A DNA stretch of 64,000 bases from Citrus sinensis (GCF_022201045.2 NC_068557.1:12832501-12896500), one strand, 5' to 3'. Counted from the stretch's first letter, positions 12,101 through 24,763 are shown. Numbers and translations: made by a program. The notes: generated by a model from the letters alone, not told the origin.

Positions 12101-13649
12101 AAGCAAAAGTTCCGGTGGTCGATACCAAAGCGTGACCACACGGCTTGTCATTGGAACACTATCTTTAGGGTCGAAAAAGCTTGCTAAGCCAAAATCCGCA
12201 ATCTTCAATATGCCATTATGGTCAAGAAGAAGATTTGAACCCTTTATGTCACGGTGCAAAACACCGTGACTATGACAGTGTTCAAGTCCACTTAGAAGTT
12301 GCTTCATGTAACATTTAACCTAACCAAGAAGAATAAACGTAAGAATTGCAGAAAATTCTATATAAGGGCAAATACTTATCACTTGCAAAATTAAGAAAAC
12401 AGCCGCAACTATGCTGCATTTAGGCGTCATTATATTTATATATTGAAAGAAAAGAAAAATCAACAGTTGTTCACACCATTCTCGACTGCTTAAAAAAAAA
12501 AGGCTACCTGAGACTCTGTGAACTTCATGCCAGGAAGTGATGTAAGCCCTACCAGATCATGTTCCATATACTCGAAAACAAGATACAAGCTGCAAGAAGT
12601 TTGGGACGTAATCAACCCTTCCAACTTAATTATATTTGGATGATCAAGCTTACGCAATATAGCAATTTCCCTGGCCATAAACTTGACACTCTCAGGATCT
12701 TGATTGTCAAACCGCACTTTTTTCAAAGCAACAATTTTATCATGAATAACATCGCGAGCCCTGTAAACACTGCTGTAAGTTCCTTGGCCAATCTGCAAAA
12801 CCAAGATATCCTCATGAGCATCTTATACAATCAAAATATCATCTATTTACACAAGTTAGATATTGTTATCCCCAGGTCATTTACCTGAAGCTATACGAAA
12901 GCATTGGTTATGGACCTCTACCATTATAATATTTTCTAATTTGCATAATTTGTGGTAAGAAAAAGTTCTAAATTCAAAAAGGCAGCAAAACATTCCCAAT
13001 CAACACCGCCAAACCAATCTCAGTTCGAAGTTTGATCAACTAGACTAATAAAGCAAATATGAAATAATACTCAACCTGACGAAGAAATAGCAATGCTCAC
13101 ACCTTACAAGAAACAAAAATTAAATTGAAAGCAAATTGAGAATCACATGAAATCAATCAAAGAACTTACTTTATCCAACTTCTCAAAAGTATTAGCACGC
13201 CTCGGTATCCATCCCTTGATAGCCTCACCAGCCACCGTAGCAAGCCAAGTCGGCCACCCTGCCGCCACCTGCTCCCCTTCTACACCTTTAGGCAATCTCC
13301 CAATAGCCGGATGATGATTAATTACATTCACTTCACACTTCTCAATCTGCTCATCAACCTTCTTTTTCCTCTCAATTTGATCATAAATCATCTTCTTCTC
13401 AACCTGATGATCGTCAATAGCAATCTTCTCAATCTTATGGTGATCATAATACCTATTGGAACCATTGACTCTCTTATCAATCAACAAAACCTTCACATCA
13501 GTATTGTCCCCTTTACCCTTTGGTCGAACAACTTCCTCTCTTCTTGAAGAACTGACCCGTGCCACGTGCTTATTCAATGACTCCTCTTTTCGGTTTAGCC
13601 TCTCCCGGCTGTCTTCAACAGCTGTGGGCTTAGCACACTTACCACCCAT
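9105..13649 (-). CDS. CDK-like Ser/Thr protein kinase (At1g54610/IBS1-type), 8 exons
   Basis: Eight exons join in frame with GT-AG borders: 13649-13170, 12792-12508, 12319-12002, 11836-11609, 11187-11087, 10471-10360, 9856-9395 and 9263-9105, giving 2145 nt or 714 residues. The protein starts MGGKCAKP, a likely N-myristoylation signal with a palmitoylatable Cys, so membrane attachment is expected. Residues 1-157 are a charged, His/Lys/Glu-rich lead. The kinase domain begins IGQGTYSSVYRA (161), with catalytic lysine K184 in VALKKVRF, HRDIKGSN (277-284), DFG (297-299), and WYRPPELLLG and DLWSTGCILGEL further on. The alpha-C helix reads ESVKFMAREIAIL, typical of this plant-only CDK-related group. 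The C-terminal third is low-complexity with SGPLL repeats and ends QEFARRARLEK, conserved in the family. Substrates and cyclin partner are not evident. No defects are seen. Confidence 0.93.
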
Positions 13650-14292
13650 ATCACCAGAGCAATCCCAAAATCAATCCCAAAAAATTAAAAAATCAAACTT
13701 CAAGAAAATATCAGCACCAAAAAACTCTTTCTTTCATCCTCCTCTGTGGCAATGAAAAAAAAATCGTTCTTTATACAATTAAAAGACTTAATGAGCAAGA
13801 AAACGAGATGGGTATGTAAAATGTTCTTATGTTTGAAAGAAAGACCGACCGTTCAACGCTTATGTACATGAATAAATACATGGGAATTATGTGCTGTATT
13901 AATAAATTATTATACATAAGGGAGTCGGCTTGTGCCGGCAAAGGCAAGATTGTATTTGTTCATAAGGTGGGTCTCAGTCAACGGAACCAATCCACTCTCA
14001 TTTACACTTTTTTGTCAGCCCATTGAAGCAGTAAACAAGAAGCTTCAATACCGAAATGAAAGGGGACTTGCTGTTACCGGCTTTTGGTCGTTGAGTCTTA
14101 TTCGTTTCGTTTTACCACGTGGCAAGTTTTGATCTGTTACGGCATCTTTGTTTTGTTTTTAAAAAATAGTACTAGTAGTAAGTAAGTGATTACGAGTCAA
14201 AAAAAAGGGTTTGAAACGTGATATTTGGTGGCGTTAAAAATTGTGAGAAAATCTTGACCCACGACGCGTAGCGTGGTTTTTATGCCATGAGT
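13650..14292. other. Upstream region of the CDK-like kinase
   Basis: Contains the presumed 5' UTR and promoter of the minus-strand kinase. A CACGTGGCA G-box-like site lies at about 14116-14124 (TACCACGTGGCAAG). No other gene is visible; the short open frames here have no recognisable product. Confidence 0.45.
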
Positions 14293-14974
14293 TAGGGATG
14301 GCAATGGGGCGGGGTGGGGGTGGGGATGCTTACCCCATTTTCTACCTTATTAAAAAAATTTACCTTTATTCTTTATCTTATTTTTTAATAAATTTAGTGG
14401 GTTGGGGATGGAGAATCTCCACGTGGAGAATGATTCTCACATCTCCACCTCATTCCCCATTTACTTATTTTATAATAAATATAAAAATATGATTTCAGTA
14501 AATTAAAAATTAAAAACTTAAAATAAAATCATTACCATATTATAAAGTATTGAAATTTTTTTAAAAATCTCTAAAAAATTGAAACAATATCTTAAAATGA
14601 TATTAAAAGTGAAAAATATTTAAAGAGAGCATATCCTTAAAAGAGAAAAAAAAATATAATAATGTTTTAAAGTTGAAAAATATTGTAGGATTTTCTTTTA
14701 TTCATATTCTATTTATATTACATAAAAATTAAAAAAAATTATTAATTGACATTATAGTTGATAAAATAAAAATTATTAAATAAGAATTAAAAATATATTT
14801 ATATATAATGGGGATTGGGGTGGGGAGTGCAATACCAAACCCCGCCCCGTTAATAATTTGGGGATTACTTTTCCCCTACTCCCCACCCCATTCTCCAAAA
14901 ATTATTAAAAATTTTCCTCATTTGGGGTGGGGCTCCATGGGGCCCCAAATCCGTGGAGGATTTTGCCATCCCTA
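14293..14974. mobile_element. Non-autonomous hAT-like element (682 bp)
   Basis: Termini are TAGGGATGGCAATGGGGCGG and the inverse GGATTTTGCCATCCCTA. Subterminal GGGG/CCCC-rich tracts occupy both ends, and the interior is AT-rich with no transposase. The heptamer CATGAGT lies directly left of the element and again 3 bp beyond its right end (14978-14984). This suggests a slightly altered 8-10 bp TSD. Confidence 0.8.
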
Positions 14975-16815
14975 CGGCATGAGTACGGCTTGAAGAGGGT
15001 TTAAAGAAATATTGACGGATTTTATCTGAATTTAATAAAATTGAATTTTGGGAAGTTGGAGGGCTACAAAATTGGATTGAGCTAAATTCACCTCTTTATT
15101 TAAAAAAAAAAAATCAAACCAAATAAACCAAATGAAAGAACATTTAGAAAGGAGGAACTTTCTCAAACAAAATTATGGTTAAAACAATTTTTTTCTTTTT
15201 TCAATATTGTAACACATGTTTTTGAAATTCATGATCAACTGCTTAGACGAAGTTTATTTGAAATTTAGTTCAAAAATCTACCTCAAATAAGAAAGGGTTC
15301 ATTTTTTAATAAAAATAAATTTTATTGTCACAACACATATGATACATGGACCTTTGTTCAAGCATAAGGAATGATAACCAGTAGCCAAACGGTAGTAATC
15401 AATGCAAAATTTTTAAACTACTTATAAAAACACAAATTTAATTCTAAACAAATTTAACAAAGATTATAACATAATTGCTTTATAACTAAAAGACGAAACC
15501 TATGTTTATTTGAATCTTTTTGGACCTTTTTGTTAAAGAGATTTAATTGTTATAAGTGTATAGTTATCCTAGCATATTTTTAATAGATATTAGCGTGACC
15601 ATTATTGATACAGAAACACTGAGACAATAATAACAAATAAAGGACCCAATATCCCAATTCAATTTTCCAACCTCCAACTACACCTCATTATTATTTTTTA
15701 ATTAGAAAACAAAAAGTAAACCTAATTAGAATCCAATTGAAACATGCCTCAAAATGAATTGAAGTCATGCATCGCACTATATCTTATGATATATCAAAAA
15801 TGAACTCAGTCTAGCAATTTTATATATATATATATAATTATGATAGACCCACTTCACATTCCATTAATGGATCATTTGGGTCAGGTGTGGGCAGTCCTCA
15901 GATTGTGTGGTTTTGATATGTAATTTGATTCCCACCGATTTTTTTTTAAAAGAATTTAATAAGAGGGTTGAGCTTGTACAAGTATGGTGTTGTTGAATCA
16001 TCAACTAATTCTTGAATGTTAATTGTATTAGTAAGTGATATGAGCATTGGAAAAATTGATTATTCATATTTTCAATTAAAAAAAAATGCTACTAAGTTTG
16101 AATTTATTAAGATTTGTGATGAATACTGGGCATAAAGTTTAACAATTCAATCACTTAATAATAACAACAATTATGAAATATATATTCATATATAGAGAGA
16201 GGGGGGAGAGAGAAGAGTCAAGTGCAACGACAATGACCTAATCGTAAACAATTCAATTATTTTTCTAAATATTCAATTGAAAAATATTTTTTATTCATCA
16301 ACTTAGGTCCGGCACCAACAAAAGACAATAATTCAATCAATTTTGATGAAGACTATTGTTCTTAAGATTAAAGTATAATTAAACTATAATTAAATTTGCT
16401 CGAAAAATCAAAGTTTTTGGCCTTAAAGCCTAATTAATTTTGTACAAACTTTATACTAAGATGTGAAATCTAAATTTAATATAAGTAATTTAAAATATGG
16501 GGCCTGCTTTGGAGTTTAATATGCTCCTAAAACATAATAAAAAACCTGCAAAATGAATTTGTCAAGATCCAACATTGATAATTTAATTTTTTTTTAAATA
16601 TCAATAACGATACAATTACAATCCAAAAATTAAGCTTAAATCAGACCGCCTATGCTTTCAAATAATTTTTAAAAAAAGTTTAACCAAATATTTGTAATTT
16701 ATTTTAATGGTTGTCGATAATTTCTCTCGTGTCCTCGTCGAAATATGTTATTATAGCAACATATAATGATAAATTTTAAATAGTATTCAATGTACATACA
16801 TCAAACAACCTCAAT
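14975..16815. other. AT-rich intergenic DNA; nothing recognised
   Basis: About 1.8 kb without open frames of note. Local features are only simple: a short TA run near 15820 and a GA-rich tract near 16195-16215. Confidence 0.6.
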
Positions 16816-17091
16816 TAGGAGTGGGAAGTCTGTTTGGTTCAAGCCGAACCGATATAACTCGATTCATATTTAGTTTAAAATTTGTTGAATCAAACGATTC
16901 AGTATACAAAGAAAAATTCAATAAATCCAATTGAATAAGTGGAATCAAACTGAATAAAAAATAACCAAAACCAAATCAAGCCAAACTAAAAATCAATTCT
17001 TATTCTGTTCATTTTTTACCTAAATCGATGGGGTTCAAGTCGATTTGGTTTGCTGAGAAAATCAAACCGAATCATATGGTGCCCACCTCTA
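16816..17091. mobile_element. 276-bp hAT-type MITE
   Basis: Begins TAGGAGTGGGAAGTC and ends GGTGCCCACCTCTA, imperfect inverted ends of the same GTGGG type as the large hAT element at 0.6-4.8 kb. The flanks are ACCTCAAT and AACTCAAT, an 8-bp TSD with one mismatch. Subterminal AACCGAAC/TTCGGTTTG motifs are inverted between the two ends. There is no coding content. Confidence 0.82.
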
Positions 17092-18455
17092 AACTCAATC
17101 CTTTCTCTTCGCATAACTTTCAAAAGTTTTAATTTTTCAAACACGTATCACAATCTTTTATCTGTATTTATTTTTTAGATTTTTTGTGTTTATCCTTTTC
17201 ACATTGAGTAAATAAAGATTACGTTAGCTAGATCAGTTCAAACGTTAGAGAGGTGCAAAAACTACTTGAAATTAGAGTATAATGTTGTTAAGCTCTGTGA
17301 TTGTAGCTTGGTTTGCTGTGAATATCTTTCGCGTCATTGGTCATCTGAGTTGGAGTAACGGTTAAAATTTAATGTTTACGATTAATAGACCCATCTCATT
17401 CAATTTTTTTAACATTAGTTTTTTAATGTAATTAATGGTGGGCATTGCTTACTTTGAGATGAGGCACTCACGTTGCACATTTGTCGAATGTTAGGAAAAA
17501 AAATTAACAAATTAAATAAAGATAGGATCCTAAACAGACATAGTTATTCAAGTATTAAAGAATTTCCACATTATTTATAAGTTTATCCACTTTATTTAGT
17601 TCACTAACCAATATCATGTTGATTATATATTGTAAATTCTTACATTTTGAACACGGCATTCCAAGCATTAATAAATGCGAAGAAATTAAATATCTTTTCC
17701 TCTGTAATGCGCGTGATCCAAATTTCCAATTTTGTTTTGTATCATTTCTAGATATTTTATTAACAAAATTTTCAAGGTAAAGTCTTTCTCTAAAGCATAT
17801 ATGAGTAACAACGCTGCTATACACCCTGAGTCAAATCCCAAAAATTTAGTAAAACGACGTCCTTTCGACAGTAATAATTCTTTTCTTTTTCCTTTGCCTG
17901 TCTCTTTCATATGTTGTTTCTCCATCACATTTCATTTTTTATTTCCTTACTTCCCAGCTGCCCCTAAACTGTTATTCTAGGAATATACTTTCTCATCTTT
18001 GAATTTTCATCCTTGAGTACTCTCACCGCCATAATTTCATCATTATAGACTTCGCTTGGAATGATGTCTTTTTTTTATTCTTGAGCTACTTCAATTACAT
18101 CTTCTAGTATAGGATCCTCATCTTCCTTTATTTCTTTATCTTATGAGCCAACAAATGGATTTCACAACTCATCTACTTTTAAGCAATTACATATTATACC
18201 TTGAATGATTCAACTGTTCCAACAATCAAAGATCTTATCCTCAACCTGTAGTGCTACGAACGTTGTCCATAAAAGATGAGTTTCAGCATATAAAACGAAA
18301 CATATATGTTTAATCTAAAATTAAAACCCTTCACTCCCACAAACCCATATCACAAAATTCATAGATGATATGATCAAGAGCCAAAACATTTGAAAAACTC
18401 TACAGATCACATATCAAGGAAGATATCATTTTTTTTCCTCATTCGATGGTGATTG
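17092..18455. other. Intergenic DNA left of the Tat-like element
   Basis: No protein could be recognised. An open frame on - around 17686-17928 and an overlapping one on + at 17732-17980 are short and of unknown product. The region probably joined 25643 onward before the LTR element inserted, because the element's TSD borders it at 18456-18460. Confidence 0.45.
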
Positions 18456-18460
18456 ATTAC

Positions 18461-19717
18461 TATTTTCGACAGATTTTGGGGGTAGGAGAAGCCAAACCTA
18501 TCTAGAACAATGAATTTGTATTTTTGGGGGAGACGGTGTACCTCACTGGTTTGTTGTGTGCGGTGTATCTAAAATTCGGGGGAGGCGAAAAGGGTAGAGG
18601 GAGTGGTAACAATGGAGAAAGGTCAAAACTAAGAAAAGTGTCCTTCAAAATGAGCTTCACGCCTACAAAACAATAAAATAGAGGTTAGAGGTGAAGTCGG
18701 GGTACCATGACGTTCACACTCCGACGCTCAAGTTAGCAAACTCAAGCTTTTTATGGTAAAGAGAGCTGGCCAGCCCTCTGTAAATTAAGGTTTAAAGTTG
18801 AAGAAAACCTATTTTTCGGAGTGTGAGTGTTTATGGGTGAATAAGAGCCTGATGGAGAATAAAACCGAGGCACATTTATATATGAAGTACCTCAGCTACC
18901 ACGTGGCGTATACTTTTTGGGTAACGTCTTTTTACCTTTTGTGATTTTGGGGCCATTATGTGCATGTTCGCGGTGTATCTCATCCTTTGGAAACGTGGCA
19001 CGCGCTAGAGAGTGGTCCAAGGTACTTCTATAGTAGCTGTCGGGTAAGCGGCTGAGGACCACAATCCTTGGGACAATGTCCTTCACTTTTGGCAGAGGTA
19101 GCACGCGGCTTCCCCCCTTTTAGTACGACATTTTCAATTCCTAATTTTGACAAAATTAATATTATCCTTCAAGATATTGAGATATTTCATATGGCGGACT
19201 TTTTCAGAGGATTCGCCTGAGTAGGACTTGTCGGATACCTCAAGTTATATAGGGTACCCCAATCCATGTGGGGTACCCCGAGTTACTCTGGAGTTAAGTG
19301 GGGTACCTCTGATCATGCGGGGTACCTCTAATCATGCCGGGTATCTCTAATTACGCCGGGTACCTCAAGTTATACGGGGTACTCCAATCAATACGGGGTA
19401 CCTCGAGTTATACAGAAATCATGCGGGGTACTTTGAATCATGCCGAGTACCTCAAGTTATTCCGGGTACCTTGAATTATAAGGGTTACCTCAATCTATGT
19501 GTGGTACCTTGAGCTATTCTGGAGTTATGCGGGGTACATCGAGTTATTCTGGAGTTATGCGAGGTACATCCGAATATGCCAGGTACCTCTAATCATGCCG
19601 GGTACCTATAATTGAGCGGGGTACCTCAAATCATGCCGGGTACCGCGGATTACACTGAAGCTATTCCATTCGTCGACACGTGGCGTTCTGTTATCTTTCT
19701 TATTTTTCCCCCAAACA
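18461..19717 (-). repeat. 3' LTR of the Tat-like element (left copy)
   Basis: 1257 bases, matching the right copy almost throughout, with indels inside the GTAC array. Its outer edge reads TA where the partner has TG on +, so the terminal CA (element sense) has mutated to TA. It carries a copy of the TATA-like motif at about 18874-18883. Confidence 0.9.
19254..19645. repeat. GGTACC-centred tandem array in left LTR
   Basis: Imperfect units of about 19-25 bases, of the form GGGGTACCTCnAATnATGCC, repeat through about 400 bases. By eye there are 17 GTAC cores, most inside the palindrome GGTACC, with other units decayed to GGTATC. The right LTR holds the corresponding array. Confidence 0.9.
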
Positions 19718-20454
19718 ACATCCCCTTAGTTTCTTTTGGTGAGATGTTTTGGAGGCAAAAGAAACTTACATAAAAAGTAGGAGCGACACGTGGCAATATG
19801 ATGTTTAGCTTGATGGGTAACTGAACAGAGGGCGCCTCTAGGGGTACCCTAAAAACCCAAAAATAGAAGATGGGCTCTATTTCCTCAGAAATGGCTACCA
19901 ATTTGGACATGTTGGAAAGGACGGAGCTGGTTGATCAAAAATTTTTCATCTATTTCTGGGGAAGAACACCAAATATTGAAGGCGATTGACGATAGCGGCG
20001 CTCCCAACACATCTTGGTCTGAAAGCTCATTGAGATCAGCTGGGGTACCTCAAATGAGGTATCTATAAGGTACCATTGATACTGACCCTTGTGTTTTTGC
20101 TACTTTTAGCACTTTTGTTAATCCCCTTATCCTAAGGGATGAAGCTGAAGATAACCATCCTGCTGTGTAACCTTATTCGGCATTATTGACAAAGTGTATA
20201 GGGTACCTTGTGTACCCTAATGCCTGGATATCCCTTGAGCTATCTGTTATTTCATGGCGAAATAACTCAATTTCATCAAACATATGGCGATTCCTCTAGA
20301 TATGCTTGTCGCTTATCTTAAGCTTTCTTAGAGTTCCTCCTGGTATATCTGAGGAATAGCTTTCTGGCGTGGGGTACCCTTAATCAACGTATGGCGATTT
20401 TCATTGAAATGCTTGCCGCAAATCTTCACAAAACTTATGGCAATTCCTTTTGAG

Positions 20455-20815
20455 AGATGATGGAAAACCTCATGATCCACCATTCACTCTAAATCAAATA
20501 TGCAAGACAAATAGTAATAAAGGTGGTTGCTCGCCTACCCTTATGCAAAATGATCGAAAATCTCATGATTCGCCATTCGCGTGGAATCAAATAAACAACA
20601 TAGATTGAGATAAAGGTAGTTGCTCGCCTACCCTTATGCGAGATGGTCGAAAACCTCATGATCCACTATTCGCATGGAATCAAATAAACAATATAGATTG
20701 AGATAAAGGTGGCTGCTCGCCTACCCTTATGCGAGATGGTCGAAACCTCATGATTCACCATTCGTATGGAATCAAATATGGCGAACAAATAATGATAAAG
20801 GCGGCTACTAGCATG
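20455..20815. repeat. Four tandem copies of a 93-bp unit
   Basis: The anchor CTCATGAT recurs at steps of 93, 93 and 92 bases (CATGAT at 20471, 20564, 20657, 20749). Each unit also shares GCTCGCCTACCCTTATGC and GGAATCAAAT. It lies downstream of gag in element sense, in the stretch where pol would normally be. Tandem repeats in the 3' untranslated part are typical of Tat/Ogre-type elements. Confidence 0.92.
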
Positions 20816-22777
20816 CCCTTTTGTTGGGTCTCCTGTTGAGTAGATTATCATGATCGGAGATTGGTCAGGTACACCCCGGGTACCCTAAATAAGGTACCCT
20901 AGGTACCCCAGAATAAGGTGATCTCTGGATACCATCTTGCTTCATAATAAACAATGCTCAACGACATATATAGAATTAGTTTAATGGTGAACATATTATT
21001 ATAGCATTTCAAGCTACTCATCCATATCAAAAAATCGAGAGGCAAATAAAAGAGCTCACATTATCAAACTTTGTAAAGAAAATGCATTCATAAAGAGTGG
21101 CGATATGGATCATTATATGACATTATTTTGTTATCCTAAGGAGAATATGGGGGATCCTGGGATCACTTGTTATTATCATTAAAGGCTTAGGAAACTGACT
21201 AATTTGGGGTACACTCTGGATACCCCACATAGCCAAGCATATATTTGAAACATACAAGCATTAAAGAAAACAAACAAAATAAATAGAAGGAGGTAGAGTG
21301 TTATCACTTTACTAGTAGTATGACTTTTCTTTGTTGTTCTTCTGAAAGGTTGGAGCCTATTTTGACGGTCTTTGTTGGATCGGTGGCGCAAATCGAGACT
21401 GAAATTGGGTCTTCAACCGTGGTACCCCTTTTTCATCTTTGGGTATTCGAGGATTCCAAGGTGCCTCCAATTCACATTTGGGCTTAATCTGGTCCCCGTG
21501 GGGTATCCCCACATAACTCCAAAGTAACTGGTTATGGGGTACCCCACCACCGAGGCCTCGGTGGTGGCACTTGGTTCTTTGGTGGTGGCGATCTTAGAGG
21601 TTGAGGTACCCGTGAGATACCCTGAGTGTTAAACCCTTGTCCATGCGGGACAACCCATGGAGGGCTCCGCATTCGGGGTACCCTTGGTATTAGGGCTTCC
21701 GTCCTCTTGGGCTTCTTCTTGTTCTTTGTGACCTCGGCCTTATCTTTTTGGCGCTTTAAATGGCATCTCTCATCCATCTCTACTTGCTGCAATGCTCGGG
21801 AACGAGCTTCCCCATATGAAAGTGGGTGCTTCTTTTGAAAGGAACGTCATAACTTGCCCAACTACAAATTTTTCTAGAAATAGGTCAGTGTGTGTTGGTT
21901 TCCAAATGCTCCGGTTCGCAACACCTCTTAGTGGAAATGGCTCACGTACTCCGCCAAAGGTTCGACTTCCCCTTGCTTGATAAAGGCAAGTTTGGAGGCT
22001 GCCCTATCTTGAGTGGAAGCATAGGAAAACTCTTTAGTAAATTCGGATAATAATTGGTGTAGGGAAGATACGCTACCTGCCTTCAAGAACCAAAACCATG
22101 ACTTCAAGGGGCCCGTGAGTGTGTGTCTAAACATCCTACACATGGCATTCTCATCTACACCCTTGATAAGTATTTGGTTGCGGTATAGCTCAGCATGCTC
22201 CGAGGGATCAGTGGTACCCGAGTATTGGGGTACCTGAGGCATGGTGAATATTTCGGGAAGAGCTGCCGTCCGAATTTCCATAGTAAATAGTGATTGGTAG
22301 GTCATTGGTGTTGGAGTAGTTGTGGTGTTTTGCTTCTCGGAGAGGAGTTTCACTTGGACTTACAGGTTCTCCATTTTTTCCACAAGTGCGAGGGGTACCC
22401 GATGATGTCGCCACCATTTGAGAAGCCCCTTTGGCGTTTAACTTTTCACGGAGATTCTCGTGGGCACGTTTTGCACGCCTCATACCCTGGCTGCTCCGGG
22501 AATTGCAAGAAGCAGTGGAACGCTCGTCTCGGGAGCCCACGGTTTGAAACTTAAAACGGGTACCCGATGGCCCATGTTTTGGCTTGCTGGCCTCAGGTAC
22601 CTCTTTTCTGACCATAGCTTGTTGGTCCGTTTGAGATGGGGGAGCATCTAGTGTTACTGATAGAAGCGAACTTTCGGGTGCCCGAGATCCAACCGCCCTA
22701 AGTATTGCATGGGCAAGATCTTCAAAACGCTTGTGAGAGATAGGTTGCTCATCTTGGCAAATACTTGTCGATTGCTT

Positions 22778-24134
22778 TGTTAACATATATGTTTCCATAA
22801 TATTGATTTTGATGATAACAAACAAGATTAAGAATGATTAATCTTTTAAGATCAAATTATTTTTTATACATTTTAAATAAATTATTATTTTCACATTATA
22901 AATGTTTCATATTTAATGGAAAAATGATTTTATGAAATTGGTTGTTTTTCAAAGTTTATGGTTTAATTGAAAGAATTTTGAAAACTTTGAAATAAACAAA
23001 TATTGCTTGAAATTTTGGAGAATGACTTATTTGAAAAGTGTCATAGCATTTTGGTCTATACCATAATTTCAGAAAGTTTTGGGATTAACAAAGCATTACT
23101 TAGAAATTTTGAAATTGGACCTATGTGCAATGTTTCATAATATTTTGGGCCATGCTACAGTTTTGTAAAGTTTTGGGGTCAAACTGTAATTTTAGAAAAT
23201 AATTTCACTGTAGCAATTTCACTGTAGCAAACGGCTAACCGTTTATTTAAAACGGCTAACCGATAATTTCCAGAAAGCATGTTCTGCAAAGTATTGTTAA
23301 AATGATGATTTTGGAAAATAACGGTGAACCGTTTACTGAAAACGGTTAACCGATTATTTCCAGATTGCTAACCTTGAACCGTTTAGTAAGAACGGTTAAA
23401 TTAAATTTGTTTTGCAGGTCTCTGGAATTTAACGGCGAAAGGGTAAGCCTAAACGGCTAACCGTTTATTTGAAATTTTGGCCCAACGGTAACTTTTGACC
23501 AGCGTAAACGGTTAACCGTTAATGGTTAACGGTGAACTGTTTTCGGGCAGACAGTTTGTAACGGCTAGTTTTTCAGCTCCAACTATAAATAAGCTCAATC
23601 CAATTCAAACAAGAAGTTTTCCAACGATCATCATTGAGCAAAATATTGAGAATACAACTTTCATTGAATTTTAAATCCTTGTATTCATCTCATTCATTCA
23701 CACATTGAGCTTTCACTTGTGATCAAACACATTGTGTGAGAGAGATTCATTTGTAATCTTTTTTGTAAAATCAAGTTAAAAGATTGTAAGTGTTGGGATA
23801 CACTTGGGTTAAGAGATTGGGGATAATCTCTTGTTGTAAAGGTACATTGACACCTTGGAAGTCAATTGTAAGCGTTTGAAGCCTTGGGAGGCTAGCTTAG
23901 TGAAATCCTCAAGCCCGGTGAGCTTGGAGGCGTGGACGTAAGCGGGGATTGCCGAACCACGTAAAAATCATTGTGTTTGTTTTCTCTTCCCTTACTCTTT
24001 TAATATTGTGCATGATTGAATTTATTGTTTTCAATTTGATTATGGCAATAGATTAAATTGTTGTGTGGTTTGCTTAGCTTAAATTTTAAAATCTCAATTC
24101 ACCCCCCCTCTTGGGTTACCTAGTTAGTATTTCA
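22778..24134 (+). mobile_element. Solo LTR, copia SIRE/Maximus type, inside Tat gag
   Basis: 1357 bases starting TGTTAACATA and ending TTAGTATTTCA, flanked on both sides by TGCTT (22773-22777 and 24135-24139), a perfect 5-bp TSD. The stretch AATTCACCCCCCCTCTTG near the 3' end is characteristic of SIRE/Maximus LTR ends. No internal region or second LTR is present, so it is a solo LTR left by recombination. It has a TATAAATA box at 23584-23591 and, just upstream, an unusual MYB-site array. The + orientation is opposite to the host element. Confidence 0.88.
23230..23565 (+). promoter_or_regulatory. Array of AACGG/CCGTT palindromes upstream of a TATA box in the solo LTR
   Basis: About 16 AACGG or CCGTT pentamers fall within 335 bases, many paired as AACGGCTAACCGTT or AACGGTTAACCG. 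AACGG is the core of MYB sites, including the MSA element read by three-repeat MYBs in G2/M genes. A TATAAATA box follows about 20 bases after the last copy, as expected of a U3 enhancer and core promoter. Function is inferred from motif density and position only. Confidence 0.7.
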
Positions 24135-24320
24135 TGCTTGATACCCTTGCCCTTGCTGAGGCGGGCTACCATTCTTGCGGGATCACTACCTTCACCACTG
24201 TTATCATCTCCCACTCTTGTAGGATCCACAATTAAACCTTCGGGAGGTACATCGAGTGCCATGTATTGAAGTACACACAATAACTAGTTTGGTAACCGCT
24301 GTGGAGGCTTTTTGTGTGCC

Positions 24321-24340
24321 TCCCCACAGACGGCGCCAAT
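24321..24340 (-). other. Primer-binding site of the Tat-like element
   Basis: On the minus strand the sequence after the LTR reads ATTGGCGCCGTCTGTGGGGA. TGGCGCC is the conserved start of primer-binding sites in Tat/Athila-type elements. Confidence 0.85.
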
Positions 24341-24753
24341 TGTTTTCGACAGATTTTGGGGGTAGGAGAAGCCAAACCTATCTAGAACAATGAATTTGTA
24401 TTTTTGGGGGAGACGGGCTACCTCATTGGTTTGTTGTGTGCAATGTATCTGAAATTCGAGGGAGACGAAAAGGGTAGAGAGAGTAGTAACAATGAAGAAA
24501 GGTCAGAAGTAAGAAAAGTGTCCTTCAAAATGAGCTTCACACCTGCAAAACAATGAAATAGAGGTCAGAGGTGAAACCGGGGTACCCCGGCGTTCATACT
24601 TCGACGCTCAAGTCAGCAAACTCAAGCTTTTTATGGTAAAGAGAGCTGGCCAACCCTCTGTAAATTAAGGTTCAAGGTTGAAGAAAACCTATTTTTCGGA
24701 GTGTGAGTGTTTATGGGTGAATGAGAGCCTGATGGAGAATAAAACCTGGGCAC

Positions 24754-24763
24754 ATTTATATAT
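24754..24763 (-). promoter_or_regulatory. TATA box of the Tat-like 5' LTR
   Basis: ATATATAAAT on the minus strand, conserved in the left LTR at 18874-18883. It lies downstream of the GTAC array in element sense. Confidence 0.6.

Larger units (their letters stand above)
21532..24262 (-). pseudogene. Tat-type gag, interrupted by a solo LTR and a frameshift
   Basis: The start is the ATG at 24262-24260, just inside the primer-binding site. Reading continues to the solo LTR; removing that insert and one copy of its TSD leaves the reading frame open. Downstream, the frame changes near 22340-22380. The retroelement capsid core is then clear (PQYSGTTDPSEHAELYRNQI, CRMFRHTLTGPLKSWF, EFTKEF). The C-terminal part (21532-21792) is Lys/Arg- and Pro-rich, suited to nucleic-acid binding. 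No protease or polymerase follows. Gag forms the particle that packages element RNA; here it is broken. Confidence 0.82.

Noticed and set aside
17686..17980. Overlapping open frames on both strands left of the Tat-like element
   Set aside because: Neither product resembles a known protein and no exon partners could be found on the far side of the insertion.
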